From JAXGPP01 sp964436865 (GTDB taxonomy: Bacteria > Planctomycetota > Planctomycetia > Pirellulales > Thermoguttaceae), in NCBI GenBank assembly GCA_964436865.1, contig CAYTFK010000200.1, positions 1 through 12,952 of the forward strand: 12,952 bases of DNA. Reading direction: 5' to 3'. Below the pieces are notes generated by a model that saw only the letters and a program-made list of their open reading frames with translations, had not been told where the DNA came from and ran no database searches. Positions 6,938 through 12,952 of the stretch are shown here, piece by piece; the first letter of the stretch is position 1, and each line of letters starts with the position of its first letter. A program made the translations under genes and the position numbers.

Positions 6938-8287
6938 ATGGATCCTGAGCGGCCGCGGTGGATGTTCACGTGGCAGGTCATCTGGCTGGGGCACGTGTTG
7001 GGCGCTGCCCTGGCCTGGTGGCTCCTGCCGGGCGGCTTCTCCTGGGGTCACCCGCGATACTGGACTAACCGCGTGCTGCCACTGATCGTCGTGGCCGCGG
7101 CCGCCGCCGGGTTGTGGGGCGCCTGGCGCCGGCATCATCGGGCGTATCTGTCGGCGGCGGTGTTTGTCGTGGCCATGACGACCGCGGCCGTGGTCGCCGG
7201 CGCGATCCTCTTCCCGACGAGCGCACGGCGTTTTCTCCCGCCGGCGCTCGTGATCGCGGCGATGCTCTGGGTGTCCTGCGTTGGCGCCTGCCGACAGCAG
7301 CGGTTATGGTGCTGGCCGATCGTTGCGGCATCCGCTGCCGGTGTTCTCATCGGCGCGATGGTTCCCTTGGCGGAGCGAGCCCCGGAGCCGGATACCCGGC
7401 CGGTGGTTAATTCGTTTGCCTGGCCTGAGGTTGTGCCAGTTGCCGGGGCCATGCCATCCAAAATTCCCGTGGGCCGTTCGGCTTCGCTGGCGCCCCTCAG
7501 CGGCGAGGCGGAAGTGCGCATCGGGCGACTGACCATCTCCGTGCGGCCATTGCTGGAATTCGAGAGCGTCTCGCCCGACCGCTGCTGGACGATCTTCGCG
7601 CCGCAATCGTATCACTCCGGCGGGCGGCCGAGGATTGTCGGCATGCGGAGCGACGCCGAGGGCTGGTATCACTACCAGTCGTCGTTCACCGAACACCTTC
7701 TGAACGTTGAACCGGTCGCCGATGATGCCGGCATGCGCGTGGAAGCCTTCAGCCGTTTGGAGCGGCAGGTCTTCTCGCACCTCAACTCATTCTGCGAGCT
7801 GACGGTTTTCGGCCACCGGCGGATCACCTTGTCGTTCTCGCCGTGTGAACGCGATCGGATTGAGCCCCTGCCTGTCGACTATCCGGTGGGGAGGCCGGCC
7901 CGCTTCGCCTACGTGGATGCGGATGATGATTTCCACGTGGTGGAGGCCCGCAGCGGCGAGAAAGGCCCGTTCCGCACGCTGGCCCGGGGAAAGCTGGGTG
8001 AAGGCCCGCTTTGGGTGACCGTTTACGACCAACAGCGGCCCGTGTGCCGCCTGCGGATTGATGACTGGGCGCGGGAGGCTGGGCGGCAGCTTTCGCCGAC
8101 TGCCGGCTGGGGCGTGCCGGTCAACACGCTGGAGTTCAGCCGCATGGGCGAAAGTGCGGCGGCCCCCGTCTGGATTTGGATGTCGCTTTCCTCGACGTCA
8201 GTCGGCCGCGGCTGGGACAGCGTCGGCCACAGGGCGGGCGTCTACCGCAACCGGCTCAGCATCGAGCCGGTCGCGGAGGCGGAGTAA
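6938..8287 (+). CDS. Unrecognised five-span membrane protein with an outward-facing C-terminal domain
   Basis: I do not recognise this 449-residue protein. Five hydrophobic segments are visible at about 10-30, 46-63, 70-92, 100-118 and 122-144. The loops after segments 2 and 4 are basic (RRHHR at 64-68, RQQR at 119-122), as is the N-terminus. By the positive-inside rule the N-terminus is cytoplasmic and residues 150-449 lie outside the membrane. That soluble part is rich in beta-prone stretches and aromatics and has no catalytic motif I can name. Cysteines at 114, 118 and 125 fall in or near segments 4 and 5. The ATG at 6938 follows GGGAGG at a long 13-nt spacing. The gene is 96 bp after the PHP phosphodiesterase and ends just before a strong terminator, so the two probably form one unit. 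A role at the cell envelope is plausible but unproven. Confidence 0.75.
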   Translation: MDPERPRWMFTWQVIWLGHVLGAALAWWLLPGGFSWGHPRYWTNRVLPLIVVAAAAAGLWGAWRRHHRAYLSAAVFVVAMTTAAVVAGAILFPTSARRFLPPALVIAAMLWVSCVGACRQQRLWCWPIVAASAAGVLIGAMVPLAERAPEPDTRPVVNSFAWPEVVPVAGAMPSKIPVGRSASLAPLSGEAEVRIGRLTISVRPLLEFESVSPDRCWTIFAPQSYHSGGRPRIVGMRSDAEGWYHYQSSFTEHLLNVEPVADDAGMRVEAFSRLERQVFSHLNSFCELTVFGHRRITLSFSPCERDRIEPLPVDYPVGRPARFAYVDADDDFHVVEARSGEKGPFRTLARGKLGEGPLWVTVYDQQRPVCRLRIDDWAREAGRQLSPTAGWGVPVNTLEFSRMGESAAAPVWIWMSLSSTSVGRGWDSVGHRAGVYRNRLSIEPVAEAE

Positions 8288-8290
8288 GCA

Positions 8291-8318
8291 GCAAAGCCCG
8301 CAGTCCCTGCGGGCTTGC
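8291..8318. terminator. Bidirectional intrinsic terminator between convergent genes
   Basis: AAGCCCGCAG (8294-8303) and CTGCGGGCTT (8307-8316) form a perfect 10-bp stem with a 3-nt loop TCC. Outer GC/GC pairs (8291-8292 with 8317-8318) are possible past a bulged A. Short T-rich ends follow in both directions. It fills the 38-bp gap between the five-span protein stop (8287) and the third SDR stop (8326), exactly where a shared terminator is needed. Confidence 0.85.
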
Positions 8319-8325
8319 TTCCGCC

Positions 8326-9099
8326 TCACCATGGAGGCAGGCAGAGGGTGCCGCCTTCGAGGTGGACGACGCTGCCGTTGACGAAGCCGGCTTCGTCGCT
8401 GAACAGGAAGCCGACCACGTTGGCCACATCGGCGGGTTTGCCCATGCGCTGCACGGGTATCTTCTTGGCGACCTCGGCGTAGAGTTCCGCCTGCGGCTTG
8501 TCGAAGCCGGCGCAAGAAGCGGCCAGCATCGGCGTGTCGATCGTGCCGGGGCTCACCGCCACGAACCGCACGCCCTGGGGGCTGTGGTCGGTGGTGAGGC
8601 TCCGCATCATGGCCACCACGGCGGCCTTCGAGGCGGCGTAGACGGCGTGCGAGGGGAAACCGATGTCGGCGGCGACCGAAGTGGTGAAGCAGATCACACC
8701 CTTTCCCTGCCGCTCCATGACCGGAATGGCGTGCTTGGCGACGAGCACCGGCCCGAGCAGGTTGACATTGACGAGGGCGTAGAAGTCGTCGAGCGTGATC
8801 TCGGTGATCTTCTGGTTCCGCAGCACGCCGGCGTTGGCATGCACGCAATCGAGCCGTCCGAACCGCGACACGGCAAGCCCCACCGCGCCGCGGACGTCAT
8901 CCTCCCGGCTCGTGTCGCCGTAGTGGAAAAGGCACGTGTGGCCTTCGTCGCCCAGTCGCCGGGCGAGGGCGGCGCCAGCCTCCTCCTGGATCGACATCGT
9001 GACGACCTTCGCCCCCTGGCGGGCGAACAACTCGGTGCAGGCCTCGCCGATCCCCGAGGTTCCACCTGTGATGAGAATGACTTTATCCTTGAGGTTCAT
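8326..9099 (-). CDS. Classical SDR-family oxidoreductase, stand-alone
   Basis: This 257-residue protein has the standard length of a classical SDR. TGGTSGIG occupies 11-18, GDTS 61-64, ANAG 88-91 (Ala in place of the usual first Asn), N113, S141, and Y154 with K158 in YAASK. PGTIDTP follows at 184-190 and the C-terminus has the family's VNGSVVHLEGG-type ending (240-250). All four catalytic residues are present. Beta-2 ends in TMS rather than an acidic or basic residue, so cofactor preference is unclear. The best match is the FabG-like COG1028 group with sugar, alcohol or hydroxyacid substrates; the actual substrate is not deducible. The ATG at 9099 is preceded by GGGAGAG with a 5-nt spacer, and the frame's extra 40 upstream codons to 9219 look non-coding. 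It is a single-gene unit, convergent with the five-span protein and divergent from the URO-D pair. Confidence 0.9.
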   Translation of the reverse strand: MNLKDKVILITGGTSGIGEACTELFARQGAKVVTMSIQEEAGAALARRLGDEGHTCLFHYGDTSREDDVRGAVGLAVSRFGRLDCVHANAGVLRNQKITEITLDDFYALVNVNLLGPVLVAKHAIPVMERQGKGVICFTTSVAADIGFPSHAVYAASKAAVVAMMRSLTTDHSPQGVRFVAVSPGTIDTPMLAASCAGFDKPQAELYAEVAKKIPVQRMGKPADVANVVGFLFSDEAGFVNGSVVHLEGGTLCLPPW

Positions 9100-9142
9100 C
9101 GCAGCTCTCCCTGAAAGAGTCTGGTGGCGAAGGGGACCGTCT

Positions 9143-9168
9143 CCCGTATTGGCCGGCATTATAACGGG
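9143..9168 (-). promoter_or_regulatory. -10 element of the third SDR promoter inside a small inverted repeat
   Basis: On the minus strand a perfect TATAAT lies at 9163-9158, which would start transcription about 50 nt before the ATG at 9099. No good -35 is seen 16-18 bp upstream. CCCGT (9143-9147) and ACGGG (9164-9168) flank the -10 as an inverted repeat with a 16-bp spacer, so a regulator could occlude it. The rest of the 179-bp divergent gap offers only a TAGAAT at 9211-9216 as a candidate -10 for the plus-strand URO-D pair, with no matching -35. Confidence 0.4.
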
Positions 9169-9278
9169 TCGAGCTGCCTCCCGCCTGCGCTTCCAACCCG
9201 GTTCAACATGTAGAATCAAGGTAGTTTACGCCCCGGCGAGGCACGATATGATGGAAGCCAAACGAGGCGGAGGCAGCC

Positions 9279-10328
9279 ATGGACTCGCGAAAGGCACTCG
9301 TGGATCAGGCGATCTCGTTCCGGCGGCCGGAACGGGTGCCGATCGTGTTCTGGAACCGCGACCAGACGGATGGCGACGTGATGCTCTACCACCTCTCGTT
9401 GGGGCGCGAGAAGCACCACGATCCGGCGGCAAAACTCTGGGACTGGTCGGTCAATGAGTGGGGCTACAAGCTCGAGTCGATGCGCGACGGCACGATGGGC
9501 CATCCGGTCAAGCCCTTCTACCCGGAATTGCCGTCGCCAGGCAGCGTCGAACCACCGCCGCTTAGGGAGCATGAGCGGATGGCCGGCGTGCCGCAATTCA
9601 TTGCGACGTGCGGCGACCGCTACCGCCTGGCGAGCCTCGACCTGAGTGGATTCACCGTCTATACGCTCCTGCGCGGCTTCGAAAACAGCATGGAAGACCT
9701 GCTCGTGCGCGAGGAGGGCTTCGCGGCGCTCGTGGACTTGATCTTCGATTTCGAGTGCGAGTTGATGCGGATGGCCGCGCGGCACGGATTTCACGGCATC
9801 CACTTCGCCGACGATTGGGGGGCGCAGACGGGGCTGGTGATCTCGCCCGGAATGTGGCGGCGGCTGTTCAAGCCGCGTTACGCGCGGCAGTTTGCCCTGG
9901 CGCACGAACTGGGCCTCCACGTGTGGTACCACTGCTGCGGCGATTTCGGGCAGATCGCGGCCGATTTCCACGAGATCGGCGTCGACGTGCTCAATATTTC
10001 GCAGCCGAATGTCGTCGATGTCGACGCGGTGGGACGCCAGCTTCGCGGGCGGCAATGCTTCATGATGCCGATCAGTTACCAGACCGTATCGATCCGCGGC
10101 ACGCGCGAGGAAATCGTGGCCGAGGCCGAACGCCTGTATCGACTGCTGGGAACCGAAAAGGGCGGTTTCATCGGCTACGTGGAAGAATACGGATCGATGG
10201 GGATGAGCGAGGAGAACTACCGGGCCTGCGGCGAGGCCTTTCGCCGGCTGGGAAAGTGCGGCGCGGTTCATCCGGCCGACGGCGAAGTGATGGGTCGTTC
10301 GCCGCAGGACAGGGGAGCGAACCGATGA
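9279..10328 (+). CDS. URO-D / corrinoid-methyltransferase-like protein, first of a coupled pair
   Basis: This 349-residue protein belongs to the uroporphyrinogen decarboxylase superfamily (COG0407), a TIM-barrel fold that includes HemE and cobamide methyltransferases such as MtaA. FADDWG at 176-181, followed by GLVISPGMWRRLFKPRY, is the family's central block. YHCCGDF at 217-223 occupies the H-x-C position that binds zinc in the methyltransferases, and GVDVLNISQPN (234-244) follows. It lacks the arginine-rich N-terminal motif of true HemE, so haem synthesis is unlikely. No third thiol ligand can be placed with confidence; C317 and C327 are candidates. The ATG at 9279 follows GGAGG with a 5-nt spacer. 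The stop codon overlaps the start of the next gene by ATGA, so both are made together. Demethylation of a small methylated compound is possible; the substrate is unknown. Confidence 0.85.
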   Translation: MDSRKALVDQAISFRRPERVPIVFWNRDQTDGDVMLYHLSLGREKHHDPAAKLWDWSVNEWGYKLESMRDGTMGHPVKPFYPELPSPGSVEPPPLREHERMAGVPQFIATCGDRYRLASLDLSGFTVYTLLRGFENSMEDLLVREEGFAALVDLIFDFECELMRMAARHGFHGIHFADDWGAQTGLVISPGMWRRLFKPRYARQFALAHELGLHVWYHCCGDFGQIAADFHEIGVDVLNISQPNVVDVDAVGRQLRGRQCFMMPISYQTVSIRGTREEIVAEAERLYRLLGTEKGGFIGYVEEYGSMGMSEENYRACGEAFRRLGKCGAVHPADGEVMGRSPQDRGANR

Positions 10329-11416
10329 AGCCCCGGGAGCGAGTCTACGCGGCGCTGGAGCGGAAGCCGGCCGACCGGATTCCGATCTTCATGTGGTTTC
10401 ATCCCGGCACGCGGGCCATGCTCGCCGCCTTGTTCGAGGTGCCCCCCGCGGCCGTCGACGAGGTGCTGGGAAACGACATCCGCATGACGTGGGTGAACAA
10501 CAATTACTGCATGGAAGGGATCGTTCACCAGCACGACGGCGAAGGACACGTCGATCCGTGGGGCATCGAGTGGGTCAAGCAAGGGCCGTACAACCAAATC
10601 GCCCGTTTTCCGCTGGCCGGCGCCACCGCGGAAGAACTCCGCGAGTACCGGTTTCCGTACGAAGTGCAGGAGGAACTACTGGCACGGATGGTGCCTCTCG
10701 TGGCCGAGTCCAGAGAGTACTTCATCGGCTGCGACGTGTCGCCCAACGTGTTCGAGATGTACTGGCGTCTGCGAGGCATGGAGCAGGCGATGCTCGACAT
10801 GGCGGCCGATCCGGAACTGGCCGAAAACCTGTTGGGCCGCTGCGGCCGCTTCGCCGTGGAACTGGCCGAGGCGGCCTGCTGGCGGTATCCGCTCGATTGG
10901 CTGTGGACGGGCGACGACGTGGCCAGCCAGCGGTCGCTGATCATGAGCGCGGCGATGTGGCGGCAGATGATCAAGCCTCATCTTCAGCGATGCTTCGACG
11001 TCGGCAAGTCGCACGACCTGCCCGTGGCCTATCACTGCTGCGGCGCGCTCCGGCCGATCATCCCCGACCTGATCGAAATGGGGCTCGACGTGCTGAACCC
11101 GGTCCAGTGCAACTGTCCGGGCATGGATCCGCTGGATCTGAAACGGGAATTCGGCGCGCGGTTGACCTTCATGGGAGGCGTCGATACCCAGGAGCTACTG
11201 CCCCACGGCACCGCCGCCGACGTCCGCCGGGCGACGCGCGCGTTGATCGACGGCATGACCATCGACGGTGGCGGCTACATCCTCGCCGCGTCGCATACCA
11301 TCCCGCCCGAGACGCCGCTGGAGAACATCTTCGCCATGTATGAAGAAGCGGGCGTCAGCCGCGAAGAGGCGTTCGACCGCGCCGCCGATCTCCGCGCGCG
11401 GACGGCCGATCGGTAG
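10325..11416 (+). CDS. URO-D / corrinoid-methyltransferase-like protein, second of a coupled pair
   Basis: This is a second URO-D superfamily member of 363 residues, more typical than its partner. It opens with MKPRERVYAALERKPADRIP, the standard start of the uncharacterised COG0407 group. GDD lies at 196-198, YHCCG at 236-240, GLDVLNPVQ at 253-261, LKREFGARLTFMGGVDTQ at 272-289, and GGGYILAASHTIPPETP at 315-331. The H237-x-C239 pair matches the methyltransferase zinc position, but the C-terminal Cys ligand of MtaA is replaced by the S323-H324 region, as in many uncharacterised relatives. Two extra cysteines, C262 and C264 (QCNC), sit right after the conserved NPVQ near the barrel mouth. The ATG is embedded in the stop of the preceding gene (ATGA), with GGGGAG 7 nt upstream. 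The open frame from 9608 is antisense-like noise. A heteromeric or two-step partnership with the upstream protein is inferred from the coupling. Confidence 0.87.
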   Translation: MKPRERVYAALERKPADRIPIFMWFHPGTRAMLAALFEVPPAAVDEVLGNDIRMTWVNNNYCMEGIVHQHDGEGHVDPWGIEWVKQGPYNQIARFPLAGATAEELREYRFPYEVQEELLARMVPLVAESREYFIGCDVSPNVFEMYWRLRGMEQAMLDMAADPELAENLLGRCGRFAVELAEAACWRYPLDWLWTGDDVASQRSLIMSAAMWRQMIKPHLQRCFDVGKSHDLPVAYHCCGALRPIIPDLIEMGLDVLNPVQCNCPGMDPLDLKREFGARLTFMGGVDTQELLPHGTAADVRRATRALIDGMTIDGGGYILAASHTIPPETPLENIFAMYEEAGVSREEAFDRAADLRARTADR

Positions 11417-11437
11417 ATCGGGCGCTGCTTCTTCGAG

Positions 11438-11450
11438 GCCTGCTTCAGGC
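11438..11450. terminator. Small hairpin between the convergent URO-D pair and mch
   Basis: GCCTG (11438-11442) and CAGGC (11446-11450) form a 5-bp stem with a CTT loop in the 43-bp gap between the URO-D stop (11416) and the mch stop (11460). Its position suits a shared terminator. The stem is short and no clear T-run follows on either strand, so the call is tentative. Confidence 0.35.
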
Positions 11451-11459
11451 AGCGACTGC

Positions 11460-12407
11460 TCAAGCGAAGCCGAACGAGCGGGAGAGAACTTCGGGCAGGA
11501 GCCGGCCGAAGCGGAAGGCGCGGCCACTGGGCAAATGGTAGAGATTCACCACGGCCGGGGCGAAGAGCTTGGGGTCGATCTTGTAGAAATCGCGGTCGTA
11601 GCGAGCAAAGATCTCGGCGAAGGGGCGGCCGTGGTCGGGGGAGCTGTCGCTGGGAATCTGCGGTCCCAGGGTTTCGATTTCTCGCTCGTCGCCACGCACC
11701 CAGAGCGTGACCTCGGCGCCGTAGAGGATGGCGTCGTTGGTGCGGCCCATCGCCGCCAGGTCGTTGCGGCCGACGGGTGGCAAGGGCGCCGCCCCGAAGC
11801 CGCTCTCCACCAGGTTCAGGTCGAAACCCAGTTCGAAGAGCTTGTGCATCGCCGTTTCCACCGAACGAGCCACGACCTGAAACGTGCCCGCATGGCTGGC
11901 GGTGGGAGCCACGAGCAGAAAGAGATGGGCGGGCTCGGTGCCGCAAACACGGGCGATCTCATCGCACACTTCGGGCGGCGGCAGCTTGGCCGTTTCGAGC
12001 ACCCCCACCGCGACCTCTTCAGCCGAGCCACGCCCGATCGACTGAAACAACGGCTCCCTGCCGGCGAGCGACCGCATCGGGCCCGAAGCCATGGCAAAGT
12101 ACTTGTCGCGGGCGATCTGCCATCCGGCGTATTGCGACCGCATGCAAGCGGCCAGCGGTTGATCGGTGTGCACCGCGATCAACGGACCGGGCGAACCTGC
12201 ATCGTTGCCGGGTACGAGAGCAACCGTACCCAGGCCCGCCATGCAGACTTCGGCCATCCGCCGCCCGGCCTCAAGCCCCCCCGGTACATCGATTCCGCAG
12301 TCGATGATGCCCGCTCCGCTCGGGCAGCGGCGGACGGCAATCCGCAGCGCTTCGGCATCGGCGATCATCTGTTGGCAGAGGTTGGCGGCACGGTGGTTGA
12401 GTCGCAT
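11460..12407 (-). CDS. mch: Methenyltetrahydromethanopterin cyclohydrolase
   Basis: Mch interconverts 5,10-methenyl-H4MPT and 5-formyl-H4MPT in the cytoplasm, in the tetrahydromethanopterin-linked C1 pathway used by methanogens, methylotrophs and planctomycetes for formaldehyde oxidation or C1 transfer. The 315 residues match the family length. ASGPMR at 107-112, TEPAHLFLLVAPTASHAGTF near 157-176, VVARSVETAMHKL at 178-190, and SPDHGRPFAEIFARYDRDFYKIDPKLFAPA (256-285) are all family hallmarks. R181 and E184 correspond to the Arg/Glu pair implicated in catalysis in the archaeal enzyme. The ATG at 12407 follows AGGAAG with a 7-nt spacer and starts MRLNHRAANL as in relatives; the in-frame ATGs at 12431 and 12563 give odd extensions. 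It stands alone here: no fae, fhc or mtd genes are visible, as expected if the C1 genes are scattered. Confidence 0.93.
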   Translation of the reverse strand: MRLNHRAANLCQQMIADAEALRIAVRRCPSGAGIIDCGIDVPGGLEAGRRMAEVCMAGLGTVALVPGNDAGSPGPLIAVHTDQPLAACMRSQYAGWQIARDKYFAMASGPMRSLAGREPLFQSIGRGSAEEVAVGVLETAKLPPPEVCDEIARVCGTEPAHLFLLVAPTASHAGTFQVVARSVETAMHKLFELGFDLNLVESGFGAAPLPPVGRNDLAAMGRTNDAILYGAEVTLWVRGDEREIETLGPQIPSDSSPDHGRPFAEIFARYDRDFYKIDPKLFAPAVVNLYHLPSGRAFRFGRLLPEVLSRSFGFA

Positions 12408-12600
12408 GGCGAAGCTTCCTTTGCGGACCATCTTCCCCTCAAGCCCTGGCAAGGCAATACCCTCTCCAAGGTGTGTCGCGGCTATGCGCGGCGCCATCCC
12501 TTCCAGCTCTTGTTGCCGCACCCCCCGAAAACCCCTAGAATTTTCGCCAACTACGCTTGTCACAAATTTTGCAATTCACGCACACCCGAGGAGCCGTGTG
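12408..12600. promoter_or_regulatory. Divergent mch / metalloregulator intergenic region
   Basis: These 193 bp separate the divergent starts. Most of it is GC-rich, but about 12530-12580 is distinctly AT-richer, with AATTTT occurring twice (near 12540 and 12566) and TTGTCA at 12557-12562. It must hold promoters for both genes. No -35/-10 pair with good spacing, and no clean palindrome like a DtxR or MntR box, could be identified by eye. Confidence 0.4.
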
Positions 12601-12952
12601 GTGGCCAGCCTGACTGTCGAGAACTATGTGAAGGCCGTGTTCAAAATCTCGCTGGCCAGGAACGGGCGCGCCACAACAGGTCAACTGGCGATGGAGCTGA
12701 AGGTGTCGCCCGGCACGGTAACCAGCATGCTTAAGCACTTGAGCCAGAACGGTTTGGCGGCCTATACCCCCTATGAAGGCGTTCGGCTCACGGAGAGTGG
12801 GCAGGCCTTGGCACTGCGGATTGTGCGGCGGCATCGCCTGTTGGAACTCTTTCTGGCCGAGGTTCTCAACCTGGACTGGCATGAGGTCCACGACCATGCC
12901 GAACACCTCGAACATGCCTTCAGCGATGACCTGATTGACCGCGTTGACGCCT
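12601..12952 (+). CDS. DtxR/MntR-family metal-dependent regulator (N-terminal part, cut by window edge)
   Basis: The first 117 codons of a DtxR/MntR-type repressor run off the right edge. A winged helix-turn-helix fills residues 1-65: TGQLAMELKVSPGTVTSML at 26-44 is the recognition region and YEGVRLTESG at 58-67 is the wing. The dimerisation and metal domain then begins RRHRLLELFLAEVL at 76-89. H78, E101, E104 and H105 align with the metal ligands of MntR, with Glu instead of the DtxR Cys at 101. Residues N8 and K11 replace the Asp and Glu of B. subtilis MntR. Manganese or iron sensing is therefore likely, but which is open. The GTG at 12601 has GAGGAG 7 nt upstream; the adjacent GTG at 12598 is in frame and possible. 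It is divergent from mch. Confidence 0.88.
   Translation, partial: MASLTVENYVKAVFKISLARNGRATTGQLAMELKVSPGTVTSMLKHLSQNGLAAYTPYEGVRLTESGQALALRIVRRHRLLELFLAEVLNLDWHEVHDHAEHLEHAFSDDLIDRVDA

Noticed and set aside
9216..10271. A 351-codon minus-strand open frame opposite the first URO-D-like gene
   Set aside because: It is rich in His, Arg and Val without motifs and runs antisense to a gene with family signatures and an ATGA-coupled partner.
9279..10328. True HemE (uroporphyrinogen decarboxylase of haem synthesis)
   Set aside because: It lacks the HemE N-terminal arginine-rich substrate motif and has the H-x-C site of the methyltransferase-like branch, so the haem role was not assigned.
11268..12734. 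A 488-codon plus-strand open frame across mch and its flanks
   Set aside because: It is antisense to the clearly recognisable Mch, overlaps the end of the URO-D gene and the start of the DtxR-type gene, and has no family-like motif. Long antisense frames are expected at this GC content.
1..12952. CRISPR arrays, tRNA or rRNA genes, insertion sequences, toxin-antitoxin or defence genes
   Set aside because: No regularly spaced repeats, cloverleaf-like sequences, transposase motifs or terminal inverted repeats were seen anywhere in the window.

Overview
The window is GC-rich bacterial DNA, densely coded, and most probably from a member of the Planctomycetota (Pirellulales-like). The main reasons are a bacterial methenyl-tetrahydromethanopterin cyclohydrolase (Mch), two uroporphyrinogen-decarboxylase-type (URO-D) proteins, a large DUF4173-type membrane protein beside a Ycf46-like AAA ATPase, and a secreted Sb-PDE-type PHP phosphodiesterase. 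This combination is familiar from planctomycete genomes, but the assignment is an inference from gene content. I see no phage, transposon, CRISPR, tRNA or rRNA signal. No stretch longer than about 260 bp lacks a gene.

Layout. (1) 1-3633, minus strand: a Ycf46-like AAA+ ATPase, then a roughly 11-span DUF4173-type membrane protein 51 bp downstream, then after 133 bp the 5' part of larC (nickel-pincer cofactor synthesis), cut by the window edge. (2) 3887-5525, plus strand: two short-chain dehydrogenase/reductases (SDRs) in a tight pair with 7 bp between them; one has an NADP-type and the other an NAD-type cofactor signature. (3) 5750-8287, plus strand: the secreted PHP-domain phosphodiesterase, followed after a 96-bp leader holding an inverted repeat by an unrecognised protein with five membrane spans and an outward-facing domain. 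A strong bidirectional terminator at 8291-8318 ends this unit. (4) 8326-9099, minus strand: a third, classical SDR. (5) 9279-11416, plus strand: two URO-D/cobamide-methyltransferase-like genes coupled through an ATGA overlap. (6) 11460-12407, minus strand: mch, convergent with the URO-D pair. (7) 12601 to the right edge, plus strand: the N-terminal two thirds of a DtxR/MntR-family metalloregulator, divergent from mch.

The window looks like several small, ordinary metabolic units rather than one defence or mobile system. The most coherent story is C1 and cofactor chemistry on the right: the coupled URO-D-like pair, which belongs to the fold used by corrinoid methyltransferases, sits next to mch, an enzyme of the H4MPT-linked C1 pathway. 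A functional link is a hypothesis only. The most poorly understood parts are the AAA/DUF4173 pair, the five-span protein and the substrates of the URO-D pair. Start codons were chosen from Shine-Dalgarno spacing and family length. In several places the longest open frame clearly overruns the true start.
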